DNA from: Temnothorax longispinosus
Lineage: Eukaryota; Arthropoda; Insecta; Hymenoptera; Formicidae
Reading direction: 5' to 3'
Assembly (NCBI RefSeq): GCF_030848805.1
Contig: NW_027270058.1
Location: 62,001 to 126,000, forward strand
DNA: 64,000 nucleotides
The stretch's first letter is position 1. Each line of letters starts with the position of its first letter. The position numbers were made by a program, and so were the translations under genes. The notes below the pieces were generated by a model. That model ran no database searches, was not told the origin of the DNA, and worked only from the letters and a program-made list of their open reading frames with translations. This document shows positions 20,360-31,199 of the stretch, in pieces.

Positions 20360-21400
20360 ATGGCTTCGACCGCTCCCACGAGAAAACGGCTCCGATCAGC
20401 GACTCCACAATCGAACGCTCCGGAGACGGCGGAAGTGATTACGCTGCAGGCGGTAATGCAGGAGATTCGTGAGATGCGCGCGCATGCAGAGGGAAACCGA
20501 GTTCGCGACGATGATACAGCAGCGCGATGACGAGCTTCATCGAATGCAGGAGAGGATTTCAGAGCTAAGTCCCTCCAATAATTTTCTTTTGGGTGAAAAC
20601 GCGAGCGGCGCGGTGCGAGTGACGGGCGCGGGTGTAGACGCGTCCGGAGATATAATTCCTCGCGGCGTTAAACTAAAGCCCGATACGTACGACGGGACGG
20701 CGCCGTTACGCGAGTTTCTTTCACAATTCTCGCTAATTGCCGTTGCGAATGGATGGAGTGAGGCGGAAAAAGCGGTTGTCTTAGCGTCGTGTTTACGGGG
20801 AAAGGCGCGTTCATTACTTGATGCATACGCCGACGGGATCGAATCTCTCTCTTACGCAGAGTTAAAGGCGAAATTGGAATTACGTTTCGGAGAAAGTGAA
20901 CTCGCACAAAACTACTATCTTCAGTTCACAAATCGGAAACAGCGCCCGGGCGAGGATTTCGCAGCGTTGGGCGCGGATCTGGAGAGGCTTTCACAGAAAG
21001 CGTATCCAGAATGCTCTCACGAGGTTCGCGATAAAATTGCGAGCTCTCAATTTGTCGCCGCGTTGACCGACGGTTTTGTGAAGCGTACCCTTCAAGTCGA
21101 GGGAGTAACGTCGCTTCGAAGACGCTCAGATTTATCAATCAAAATTGTTTTTCGGGAAAAAGAGACGCTACGCCGGGAGATTCTCATTCCGTCCAAAAAG
21201 AAGTTCCGGAAACAAAGAAATTTTCGAAGGGACAAAAGGGAAATGAGCGCCGAAAAACAAAGGAGTGTTGGGGATGTGGGGCAACCGGGCATTTCCGTTC
21301 AGAATATCCCGCGCAGAAACAGGAAAACTAGCTTCTGTCGAGTTGATCGGGGCTGGCTCGACAGGCGAAGCCCGAGCTCCGGTTTACGCGCGCGGCAGAG
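20360..21400 (+). pseudogene. Gypsy-2 Gag, frameshifted
   Basis: The first ATG is at 20360. That frame closes soon after about 20520, and the capsid region is open in the next frame (20469-21110), with YDGTAPLREFLSQFSLIA and KAVVLASCLRGKARSLLDA as the typical Gag capsid segment. A second frame change near 21110 precedes a Lys/Arg-rich stretch and a zinc knuckle in a third frame (CWGCGATGHFRSEYP, about 21266-21310), in which the last Cys is replaced by Tyr. Gag would package the element RNA. With at least two frameshifts and a broken knuckle it is a pseudogene. Confidence 0.8.
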
Positions 21401-21670
21401 CTAATATTGTGCGCCGTCTCGGAGGCGTGGGCGCGGACTCACGCAAACGTTGTTGTGTTAATGGATTTTTAGACAATAAATCTTGTATTTTTAGAATAGA
21501 TACGGGCTCAGATGTGTCGGTTTTAAATTTAAAATTGGCGAATAATTTGAAGCAAGTTCCTCTTGATTTTTGTAATCTTAGATATCCTACCGGTGAGAGG
21601 GTGCCGGTAACTTCTCGCGTATTAGCCACGATTTCTTTGGGCAAATTTAATTTTGAGATGCCTTTTTATG

Positions 21671-22643
21671 GGGATTGTCCCGATTGCGCACATTACAAAT
21701 CGGACACGACAATATTTCCCGATCGGACACGGTGTCGATTGCACACGGTGCCGATCGGACACGGTGTCGATTGCACACGGTGCCGATCGGACACGGTGTC
21801 GATTGCACACGGTGCCGATCGGACACGGTGTCGATTGCATACGGTGCCGATCGGACACGGTGTCGATTGCACACGGTGCCGATCGGACACGGTGTCGATT
21901 GCACACGGTGCCGATCGGACACGGTGTCGATTGCACACGGTGCGGCGATTGCACACGGTGCCGATTGCACACGGTGCCGATCGGACACGGTGCCGATTGC
22001 ACACGATGTCGATTGCACACAGGGTTTACTTACACAATGGGGGGGGTGCAGGGGGGGGCGAAGCCCCCCCCGCCCACGCATGTACTTAATACATTGCCTA
22101 CCGGGCACGCCGAAGGCGTGTCCATGGGGGGGTGCGGGGGGGGGCGAAGCCCCCCCCCGCTCCACGCATCAACCCAACCCACACCACCAGGTGCACAGGG
22201 GGGTGCAGGGGGGGGCGGAGCCCCCCCGCCTACACCCCTAGGGCACCGTGTCCGATCGGCACCGTGTGCAATCGACACCGTGTCCGATCGGCACCGTGTG
22301 CAATCGGCACCGTGTGCAATCGACACCGTGTCCGATCGACACCGTGTGCAATCGACACCGTGTCCGATCGGCACCGTGTGCAATCGACACCGTGTCCGAT
22401 CGGCACCGTGTGCAATCGACACCGTGTCCGATCGGCACCGTGTGCAATCGACACCGTGTCCGATCGGCACCGTGTGCAATCAACACCGTGTCCGATCGGC
22501 ACCGTGTGCAATCGACACCGTGTCCGATCGGCACCGTGTGCAATCGACACCGTGTCCGATTGGCACCGTGTGCAATCGACACCGTGTCCGATCGGGAAAT
22601 ATTGCTGTGTCCGATTTGTAATGTGCGCAATCGAGACTCACTC
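21671..22643. mobile_element. Hairpin MITE made of inverted arrays of 16-bp repeats, 8-bp TSD
   Basis: The 973-bp element is flanked by TTTTTATG (21663-21670 and 22644-22651). Near-terminal inverted repeats read CGATTGCGCACATTACAAAT on the left and the complement on the right. The left arm (21720-22020) is a tandem array alternating GATCGGACACGGTGTC with GATTGCACACGGTGCC. The right arm (22240-22595) is the same array inverted. The centre (22030-22235) has G/C-run hairpins. The 8-bp duplication suggests hAT-type mobilisation. All six frames are open over much of it because the 16-mers lack stops, so none of these frames is a gene. Confidence 0.92.
22040..22235. repeat. Three G-run/C-run stem-loops with GNA loops in the MITE centre
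   Basis: At about 22051-22072, 22135-22160 and 22205-22230 the sequence forms ggggggcGAAgcccccc-type hairpins (the third has a GGA loop). Each is preceded by gggggtgca/gggggtgcg. GCGAAGC is known as an exceptionally stable DNA mini-hairpin. Between the hairpins are cacgcatgt and accggg-rich linkers. No coding signal. Confidence 0.8.
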
Positions 22644-23865
22644 TTTTTATGTGGCAGACATTAGTGACGAATGTATTCTCGGGACAGATTTTCTTGAGAA
22701 AGCGGAAGTTTTGGATAAATTTTTAGAGAACACTCTCGGTTTGACGAAGAGTGTGGAAGTTGAGCACGGACTAATTTGTTCTCGAATTGAGGACTGTCCT
22801 GCTCTTCTTCCGATATTTGAGCAAGGATTCTCACATTTAAATCCTTTACAGAAACTTGTCTTTGCTGATTTCTTGAAAGAATTTTATCATGTCTTTTCCG
22901 AAAATATTATTGCCGGGAATTGTGATGTATTATGTCATACCATAGAATTGTATGATTCTCGCCCTATTAAGCAGGTACCTCGCCGAATTCCCCTTCATCT
23001 ACAAACGGAAGTAAATAAAATTTTGGAAGAGATGAAAGACCAAAAAGTAATTGAGGAATCAAGCAGCCCTTGGGTTTCTCCGGTTGTTCTAGTAAAAAAG
23101 AAGGATGGCTCTATTCGGTTTTGTGTGGATTATCGAAAAGTAAATGCCGTAACAAAGAAAGATTCCTTCCCTCTTCCAAGGATTGACAATATTTTGGATT
23201 GTTTAACGGGGAATTCGTGGTTTTGTACTCTTGATTTAAAGAGTGGATATTGGCAGGTAAGATTAGATCCTAAGGATCGAGAAAAGACCGCTTTTTCTTG
23301 CGGAAACGGTTTGTGGCAATTCACGGTTATGCCTTTCGGTCTTTGCAACGCCCCTGCTACTTTTGAGCGACTTATGGAGAAAGTTTTAAAAGGATTAATT
23401 TCTAAGATTTGTTTTTTGTATCTAGATGATGTCATTGTTTTTGGAAAGAATTTTGAAGAAATAATGCGTAATTTAAAAGAAGTTTTTCTTCGCTTACAAA
23501 ACGCTAATTTAAAAGTCAATCCTAAGAAGTGTGTATTTCTAAAAAGAGAAGTAAAGTACCTTGGACATGTAATATCTGCAAAGGGTGTTGCAACTAATCC
23601 AGATAAGATTTCTTCTGTTAAACATTGGCCGCTTCCGAAAACACGGAAGCATGTGCGAAGTTTTCTTGGTTTTTGCTCGTATTATAGGAGATTTGTCAAA
23701 GGTTTTTCTATTTTGGCTAAACCTTTGTACAAATTGACGGAAGAAAATAATAAATTTGTCTGGGCTTCCGAATGCCAAGAGGCATTTGAGAATTTAAAAT
23801 GTGTTTTGACTTCTCCTCCTATTTTAGCTTTTCCTTCAGGTGAAGGACAGTTTATTTTAGACACC

Positions 23866-24763
23866 TGTTCGGGCGTCGCTTTACGACGGTCGCCCTGAAT
23901 CTGGATTCCGCTCAGAGTTGAGCGAGAAGCGTGGATAACGCGAGTTGTAAATTCGCGGGAGGAAGGAGGATTAAAGCACTCGTAACACAGATTGCACAAA
24001 GAAATATATAGTCTTTATTTCAAGAACGGAAAAGACGCGAGGGGGAACAACGGATCGTGCGCCGCGGATTCGGAAATCTTCTGAGTCGTTCGTACTTTTC
24101 TGCCAGATATCGCGAACGGAAATCTTGTCTCAGCTTCTCGCATTGAAGCCTCTCGCGTAGCGGAGATCTTGTACGCGTCGAGCGGAAATCTTGAGCGCGC
24201 GGCAGACGAACGATCGCGAACGGAGCACGACCGGAAGTTTTCGGACCCCTCGCTAAGTAGCACACTTAAATTATAAGTAACGTTGATCCGCACTTTCAGA
24301 CGAACGAGCGAGTAGCGATTCAAGCTGTGATTTCAGCGAACGAGAGCCGTGATGTCTTTAGACGAGGATTGATACGCGACGACTTTTGCTATGAGTTCTA
24401 GCTCAAGACTTGAGGCTAGGAATCCTCAGCCACGACTGACTGTCGAGGCGAGCGAATTCGCCGTTTACTCAAGAGGGTTGTTTTTCAGGAACGAACGCGC
24501 GATGAGAGCTGAATCGCTATTCGTCCGTATGGTCACATCACGCGTCAAAACAGCCGTTTCCGTGCTCCGACAAATAAGGGAGCACTCTCGTAACGCGTGA
24601 TCGCGATCGATGGGCTTCGAGGGCGCGGGGATCGCGGGGAACGTATATTTCGCACAAGTTCGACCGAGCTCGAACAACATAAACATCGGTATTTCTCGAT
24701 GTCAAATATAATAATGTTTTCGCGCCGATGTTTCGCGTAGAAAAGTTCGACGGATCTCGAACA
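23866..24763 (-). repeat. BEL-2 3' LTR
   Basis: The 898-bp repeat has ends TGTTCGGGCGTCGC and GATCTCGAACA (plus-strand reading). It pairs with 30298-31194. Short overlapping open frames inside it recur in both LTRs and are not supported as genes. Confidence 0.93.
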
Positions 24764-26985
24764 TACCGCCCGCCTCGGAACGATAGTTTCGAAATAATGC
24801 GTGATAATAGAAAAACATAAAACATCAGCGCGAGAAGTTTACAGAGACATACAGAAAATTAATGGGGCAACGCCGCCCGCCGTGGAATAACATAGACGAA
24901 TTGCTTAAACTAGCTTAGAATATAATACTTAGATCTAACGCGCGTCTCGCATTGACGCAAGAGGTATGATTAATTGCTCGTCGCCTCGCTGTTGACCGGT
25001 AAAACGCATAATTTTACGATGGGCCTTTGGTATTCGGAAGTGGCCGTTTTCACGGTCACTACGCGCGTGAAACCGTCGGGCCCGGGATGGCATTGCGTTA
25101 TGCGGCCGAGCTCCCATTTGCACGGGGGCAACGTGGGATTGCGCAAGAGGACGAGTTGTCCGAGACCGATCGGCGGTTTGACCGTTCGCCATTTTGCTCG
25201 TTGTTGTAGAGTGTTCACGTAGTCGTTACTCCACATTTTCCAGAATTTTTCGGTAATGTGTCGGACTAATTGCCATCGCGACAAACGATTCTCGTTTAGA
25301 TCGAGCAAAGATGGTTCCGGGTTGACCGTGAGAGCGGATCCGACCAAAAAATGACCGGGGGTGAGACACTCGTAGTCATCGAGGGTGTCGGCGAGAGGAG
25401 CGATCGGTCGAGAGTTCAAACACGCTTCGATTCTACACAATAAGGTCGAAAATTCTTCGAAGGTTAAAGTGTGAGTCCCTAAGACGCGACGCAAATGAGT
25501 TTTGACACTCCGCACGCCCGCCTCCCATAGCCCGCCGAAATGCGGGGCTGAAGGAGGGAGGAAATTCCACGTAATGTTATCTGACGCGGTTAAATTTAGA
25601 AAATTTGGGTCTTGAACGGCGGATTTGTACGCTCGCTGCATTTCTCGGTCTGCCCCGACGAAGGTAGTTCCGTTATCGGAATACATACATTGCGGAAGAC
25701 CGCGACGAGCGCAGAACCGGGAATAAGCGTTTAGAAACGCGGGAGTGGAGTAATCTCCAACCAATTCTAGGTGGATGGCCTTCGTCGCGAGACACACAAA
25801 TAAGGCTATGTACGCTTTGCGGGAGGTAATACCGCGACCGGAGGAAGCTCGAATAAGAACTGGTCCCGCATAATCCACACCGCAGTGCAGAAAACTGCGA
25901 ATTGTCGAGGTTACGCGTGGCTCGGGCAGATTACCCATGATTTGAGTAGGGATTGCCGCTCGCTCGCGCGTGCATGTAACGCAATTATGTATAACCGCTT
26001 TGACTATGTTGCGCGCGCGAATGATCCAGAAGTCGCGACGGAGTATATTCAAGGTGAGCTGAGGTCCCGCGTGCAGGGCTCGTAAGTGAGCTTGATTTAC
26101 GAGGAGCTTGACAAGGGGATGCGAAGCTAATAAAATAGGATGACGTACGGGAAATGGTAAGGGAGCGTTGCCGAGGCGCCCACCCACGCGCAGAACTCCG
26201 TCTTGATCTAAAAACGGTCGAAGAGAGAGAATCGAGCTTTTAGTCGATAGGTTTTGATTTCGTGACAACGTTTTGATTTCGCTTGAAAACAGATCGGCTT
26301 GAATTTGTTTAAACCAAAAGGTTTTAGCTTGATTACATTCGAGTGCGGAGAGCGAGATACTTTTCGAGGGAGGAGAGGCGGTCAGCGCGAGGTTGAGCGA
26401 GTCGGAAGGTCGATCGCGACGACAGAAACGGGTAAACTTAATTATATACGCGGTGACGCGAATCAACCGAGGCCATGAGGAGTATTTCGTGGCGAGATCC
26501 CATTGACCGGGGGCGTGACATTGCAAAACGATAGTTTTCTCCTCGAGGGGAGCGCTTTCGGGAAGACGCGTGTCGCCGATCGGCCATTCGTCGGAATTGA
26601 AAGTGAGCCAGGAAGGGCCTTGCCACCATAGTTCATGATTTAGAATTTCATCGCCAAAAATGCCGCGCGACGCGCAATCCGCAGGATTATCGTTAGTTGA
26701 GACGTGGCGCCATGAGGCACGTGGAACGAGAGCTTGAATTTGAGTAACGCGATTGGCGACGAACGTCTTCCATCGCGAAGGATCTTGAGCGATCCAAGCA
26801 AGCACGATGTTGGAATCCGTCCAACAATAATACGGAAGATTTTGATAACCGTTTAACGCTCGAGCAAAATCAATAAGTCGCGCCAGAAGTAAGGCCGCAC
26901 ATAATTCGAGTCGAGGTATGCTTATTGTTTTCAAAGGAGCGACCTTAGATTTACCAATAAGCAGCGATATCGTGACTTTGCCCAC
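24764..26985 (-). pseudogene. BEL-2 Pol part 3: RNase H end, integrase and DUF5641
   Basis: A long open frame (671 residues, 26985-24970). It contains the end of RNase H (LCAALLLARLIDFARAL, WTDSNIVLAWI, NPADCASRG). The integrase zinc domain is VNQAHLRALHAGPQ and CVTCTRERA, and the DDE core is HCGVDYAGP, CMYSDNGTTFVG and GLWEAGVRSVK. DUF5641 at the C-terminus is typical of BEL (RWQLVRHITEKFWKMW). All three catalytic acidic residues are present, so the integrase domain itself looks intact, but it is separated from RT by a frameshift near 26940. The last 200 bp before the LTR are noncoding. Confidence 0.9.
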
Positions 26986-28799
26986 GAAGACACTACCTTT
27001 ATATAGACAACAGCGGCGTAAGCATGATTCGAAGCGTCCGCGAAACCGTGTATTTCGGAACGTTCGGCATCAGGCTCGAGGCCGTTCCAACGAGGAATTT
27101 GCACGCGACCGAGAGCTGATAAACGCGAATATATATCGTTCCATCTGGCGAAAACCGACTCGGAAAGAAGCTCATCCCACTGGACATTAAGTTGCCAGAG
27201 CCTTTGCATGAGGATTTTCGCGGCGATCGTGACTGGCGTTGCCCAGCCCAACGGATCGTACAGTTTCGCGACAGCGGACAATATGGCACGTTTGGTATCG
27301 GGAACTTTATCCGAAAGCGCGACGCGATATTCGAAAACATCTTTAGAAGGGTTCCACCCGATACCGAGAATTTTGAGCTGTTCGTCTTGCGCGAAGGGCT
27401 TTTTACCGGCTAGCCCATGATCCGCGACGTCAATATCGTCTAGAAGAGAGGGGGAGTTACTTGCCCACTTCTTTAACTCGAACCCGCCGCGTTTTAATAA
27501 GGCAACTAACTGATCTCGAATTTGTCGAATATGAGACTTGTCGTCAGCTCCGAATACGGCATCGTCGATGTAAATATGTTCTCTGAGAATCGGAATGGCG
27601 AGGGGAAAGTGTTTACCCTCGTCGATAATTAATTGCTCGAGAACGGCAAGGGCAAGAAAGGGCGCGCAGGCTTGGCCATAAGTCACGGTTAGCAACAGGA
27701 GAATAATTATCGCGTCGTGAGGAGACCGTTTCCAAAAATTCTTTGGTAATTTATATCGCGAGGATCGACGAGAATTTGGCGATACATTTCGCGATATCTG
27801 CCGAATAAACGTATTTGTATCTGCGCCACCGCGCAATTATGGCGGAAATATCGGTTTGCTTTTTCGGACCGATGTGCAAGTGGTCGTTGAGAGAGGTACC
27901 GTTAGAGGTGACGCTTGACGCGTTGAACACGACGCGGAGACGCGTGGTAACGCTATCTTCCCGAATCACCCCGTGGTGGGGAGATAGACGCTTTGTTCGT
28001 TGTCTTGCGCGGGAGATAACGGTCTCATGTGTCCGAGACGTTCGTACTCGTCGAGAAAATTATGATAGTCTTTCATAACTTCCGGTTTGTCACGAAGTCG
28101 ACGAGTTAGCGAATTTAACATTTTCTCGGCTTGAGCCCGAGATTCCCCGATTTCGATAGGAGGACCTTTCTTAAATGGGAGACGCACGACGTATCGTCCC
28201 TCCGAATTTCGAAAATGAGTCGAGCGGAAATGCTCTTCGCAATCCTTCTCTTCTTGTGTAAGAGCGGATCTCTGCGGAAGCTCCTCGATTTCCCAGAACC
28301 GGCGAAGTTCTTTCTCCAGCGAGAGAGAGCAAATATGATGCGTTGAGATTCGAGGAACTTTCGCTGAGGACTGTTCAGGAAACGCGGCTGAACTGACGGG
28401 TCCGGAGATGACCCATCCGAATATAGAATTTTGCGCGATAGGTTGCCCGATCCCCCCTTTACGCACGCCGTCGAGAATAATCTCATTATAGAGGTCTGCT
28501 CCAATAATGAGACTGATTGGATCGCGACTCGTCGGATCCGTGTCAGCTAGCGGTAAGTCGGAGAGATATGAGATGGCCGAAATATCTGCATTGCGTTTCG
28601 GAATGTAGGAGGTTACGGACGGGAGAATGAGCGCCGTGGTCGAGAGGGACGGGACGAGAGACGCGCGCGGCGAAATGAATATGCGTGTCGCGTTTTGAAA
28701 TGTCCCGGCGTTAATTCCGCCGACGGCGGAAATCGAGATCGGCATGCGAATCCGTTTGACTCGCAAGGTTTGCGCCAAGTTCTCCGAGATGAACGTCAT
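26931..28799 (-). pseudogene. BEL-2 Pol parts 1-2: DUF1758 protease and reverse transcriptase, broken
   Basis: 28799-27966 carries the DUF1758 protease after its catalytic turn (MTFISENLAQTLRVKR and onward; the preceding LLDQGSEM-type segment is at about 28800-28830 in the adjacent frame) and the linker to RT. 27969-27751 holds the first RT motifs (TRLRVVFNASSVTSNGTSLN, YVYSADIAKC). 27836-26931 holds YGQACAPFLALAVL, EHIYIDDAVFG with the YIDD site, and the connection/RNase H start (SEIHGFADASNHAYAAVVY). Sequence around 27730-27790 is damaged by frameshifts and the palm is disturbed there. The element cannot make a continuous polyprotein. Confidence 0.85.
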
Positions 28800-30245
28800 C
28801 TCGGAGCCCTGGTCGAGTAACGCTCTGACCGACGGCGGTACGGCCGGACGAACCGCGGACCGTAATCCACGCTGTCGCCAATAGAATCGGCGAACGATTT
28901 TTCGCAGCCGCGAAAAGAATTGACCTCCGATTTCGAGTCAGAGGCTTTAGGCGACGAGCAGTTAATCGCCGCATTGTCCTTTGAGGACGAACTGTCGCTA
29001 GAGACAGCGCCTGTGGCACTGAAGCAAGAGTCCGAGTCAGAATGCAGTAGAGAGTGATGCCTTTTATGACATACGCGACAAGAATATTTACTTTTGCAAT
29101 CCTGCATGGAGTGTTTGGTACTTAAGCAATTAAAACACCTTTTGTGTTGTTTAATGATCTCTCGACGCTGACTCGCATTCTTGCTTATAAACGATGGACA
29201 CAGATTTATGAAGTGTGACGCTTTACATAAAGGACACGGAGTCGAGTCGTTGGCGGAGGCGTTCGCGGCGTGCACTCGCGAAGAGTTCGCAGATTTCGAC
29301 GCGGTTTTACTTGAGGAACCGATCGCACAGTCTTCGAGCGCGCGGGTACGAGATTTGAGAAACCGACAAAGGTCTTCGTATGATTGAAGATCATCGGTAT
29401 CGCTCGATTTTACATTCCACGCTTTACGCGTTATCGGATCTAACTTATGTACGATTAGGTGAACGAGAACATCGTTCCACAAATCATCAGGTCGGCGCTT
29501 TAGATTTTTAAGAGACGCTACCGCGGTACTGACTTTATCGTAATGTCTGTAAATCCGAAGCAGACTCGCGCGTGATTTTCGGTAACTCAATTAGAGTAGA
29601 AAGATGCAAGTTAAGAGACCTTCGTTTGTTCTCGTACCGCGCGATGAGAGCTTGCCATGCAATGGCGAAATTATCCGCGGTAATCGAGATATTGGCGATG
29701 CACTCGGCAGCGCGACCCTTCAAACATGAAGCGAGAAAATGCATGCGCGCGAAATCATCGAGATCTTTGTTATTCTTAATTAACGCGGTGAATCTATCGC
29801 GAAACGTCTCCCAGTCGTCGTGGTCGCCGTCGAACGGAGGCAATTTAATCGGAGGCAAATGTGAGAGAGAGAACGCCGGTACCGTTAAGTTCGATCGCGA
29901 ACTCGAGAAAATAGGGTTCGGACTCACGACCGGCTCCAATTCCTCCAGGCACTCCGTCATGTAGTCGAGGGCGTGTTGATAGGCTGCGAGAGTCGTATCG
30001 AAGGCGTTGTCCTGGAAGTAGCTCAGGGTTGCTCGGCTCGATTCAGGAATCCGATGCAGGAGATCTGCGTGGCCGTCGAAGAACGGAGCCCAGAGCTCCT
30101 TTAGAGATTGAATGCGGGAACGCACCTTCGCTGGGACTAAGTTCCCCTTCCCGATCTTCTTGAAATTGTCGAGATAACGTTCGATCGAACGTTGAAGCTG
30201 CAACTGTTTCCCGAGATGCTCGGACATGGTGACGAATATGCACAC
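28796..30245 (-). pseudogene. BEL-2 Gag, one frameshift
   Basis: The N-terminal part starts at 30245 or, more likely, at MSEHLGKQ (about 30227). The capsid domain (LPPIKLPPFDGDHDDWETF, then MHFLASCLKGRAAECI) lies at about 29850-29650. The frame changes near 29560, then runs through VLVHLIVHKLDPITRKAW to three Cys/His clusters (CPLCKASHFINLC, CFNCLSTKHSMQDC, CRVCHKRHHSLLH) and a Ser-rich tail before the protease. It has the usual BEL length of about 480 residues. Confidence 0.85.
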
Positions 30246-30277
30246 TTGTCACACACTCGACCCTCCACACGCTTCTA

Positions 30278-30294
30278 TCCGGCTCGAAGGACCA
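30278..30294 (-). promoter_or_regulatory. BEL-2 primer-binding site, tRNA-Tyr type
   Basis: Minus-strand TGGTCCTTCGAGCCGGA lies three bases inside the 5' LTR. It fits the 3' end of insect tRNA-Tyr (as recalled) without mismatch. Confidence 0.65.
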
Positions 30295-30297
30295 AAA

Positions 30298-31194
30298 TGT
30301 TCGGGCGTCGCTTTACGACGGTCGCCCTGAATCTGGATTCCGCTCAGAGTTGAGCGAGAAGCGTGGATAACGCGAGTTGTAAATTCGCGGGAGGAAGAGG
30401 ATTAAAGCACTCGTAACACAGATTGCACAAAGATATATATAGTCTTTATTTCAAGAACGGGAAGGACGCGAGGGGGAACAACGGATCGTGCGCCGCGGAT
30501 TCGGAAATCTTCTGAGTCGTTCGTACTTTTCTGCCAGATATCGCGAACGGAAATCTTGTCTCAGCTTCTCGCATTGAAGCCTCTCGCGTAGCGGAGATCT
30601 TGTACGCGTCGAGCGGAAATCTTGAGCGCGCGGCAGACGAACGATCGCGAACGGAGCACGACCGGAAGTTTTCGGACCCCTCGCTAAGTAGCACACTTAA
30701 ATTATAAGTAACGTTGATCCGCACTTTCAGACGAACGAGCGAGTAGCGATTCAAGCTGTGATTTCAGCGAAAGAGAGCCGTGATGTCTTTAGACGAGGAT
30801 TGATACGCGACGACTTTTGCTATGAGTTCTAGCTCAAGACTTGAGGCTAGGAATCCTCAGCCACGACTGACTGTCCGGCGAGCGAATTCGCCGTTTACTC
30901 AAGAGGGTTGTTTTTTCCGGAACGAACGCGCGATGAGAGCTGAATCGCTATTCGTCCGTATGGTCACATCACGCGTCAAAACAGCTGTTTCCGTGCTCCG
31001 ACAAATAAGGGAGCACTCTCGTAACGCGTGATCGCGATCGATGGGCTTCGAGGGCGCGGGGATCGCGGGGAACGTATATTTCGCACAAGTTCGACCGAGC
31101 TTGAACAACATAAACATCGGTATTTCTCGATGTCAAATATAATAATGTTTTCGCGCCGATGTTTCGCGTAGAAAAGTTCGACGGATCTCGAACA
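30298..31194 (-). repeat. BEL-2 5' LTR
   Basis: The 897-bp partner of 23866-24763, followed on the plus strand by the ACACC duplication and the resumed Gypsy-2 RNase H frame. Confidence 0.93.
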
Positions 31195-31199
31195 ACACC

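Larger units (their letters stand above)
21410..23865 (+). pseudogene. Gypsy-2 Pol part 1: protease and reverse transcriptase, interrupted by a MITE
   Basis: Retropepsin is at about 21480-21670 with FRIDTGSDVSVLN as the catalytic segment, then the 973-bp MITE, then the protease end (SDECILGTDFLEKAEVLD). RT follows: KQVPRRIPLHLQTEVNKIL, WFCTLDLKSGYWQVRL, QFTVMPFGLCNAPATFERL and ICFLYLDDVIVF with the catalytic YLDD (about 23417-23428), then the thumb and connection (KYLGHVISAKGV, VRSFLGFCSYYRRF). BEL-2 interrupts the RNase H start at 23866, and the protein resumes at 31200. Apart from the two insertions the RT frame is undamaged. Confidence 0.9.
23866..31194 (-). mobile_element. BEL-2: nearly complete BEL/Pao retrotransposon inserted in Gypsy-2
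   Basis: It is 7.3 kb with LTRs at 23866-24763 and 30298-31194, flanked by ACACC (23861-23865 and 31195-31199), the expected 5-bp BEL duplication. On the minus strand: 5' LTR, primer site, gag, protease, RT, RNase H, integrase and 3' LTR. It interrupts the Gypsy-2 RNase H frame exactly at Asp-Thr. The LTRs are about 98-99% identical by eye (small differences near 23955, 24020, 24455 and 24489), so it is young, but several frameshifts split the polyprotein. Confidence 0.93.

Noticed and set aside
21622..22664. Overlapping long open frames on all strands, 100-300 residues each
   Set aside because: They are produced by stop-free 16-bp repeats and contain only repeat translations such as CRSDTVSIAHG. 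Only the flanking protease and RT parts are real coding sequence.
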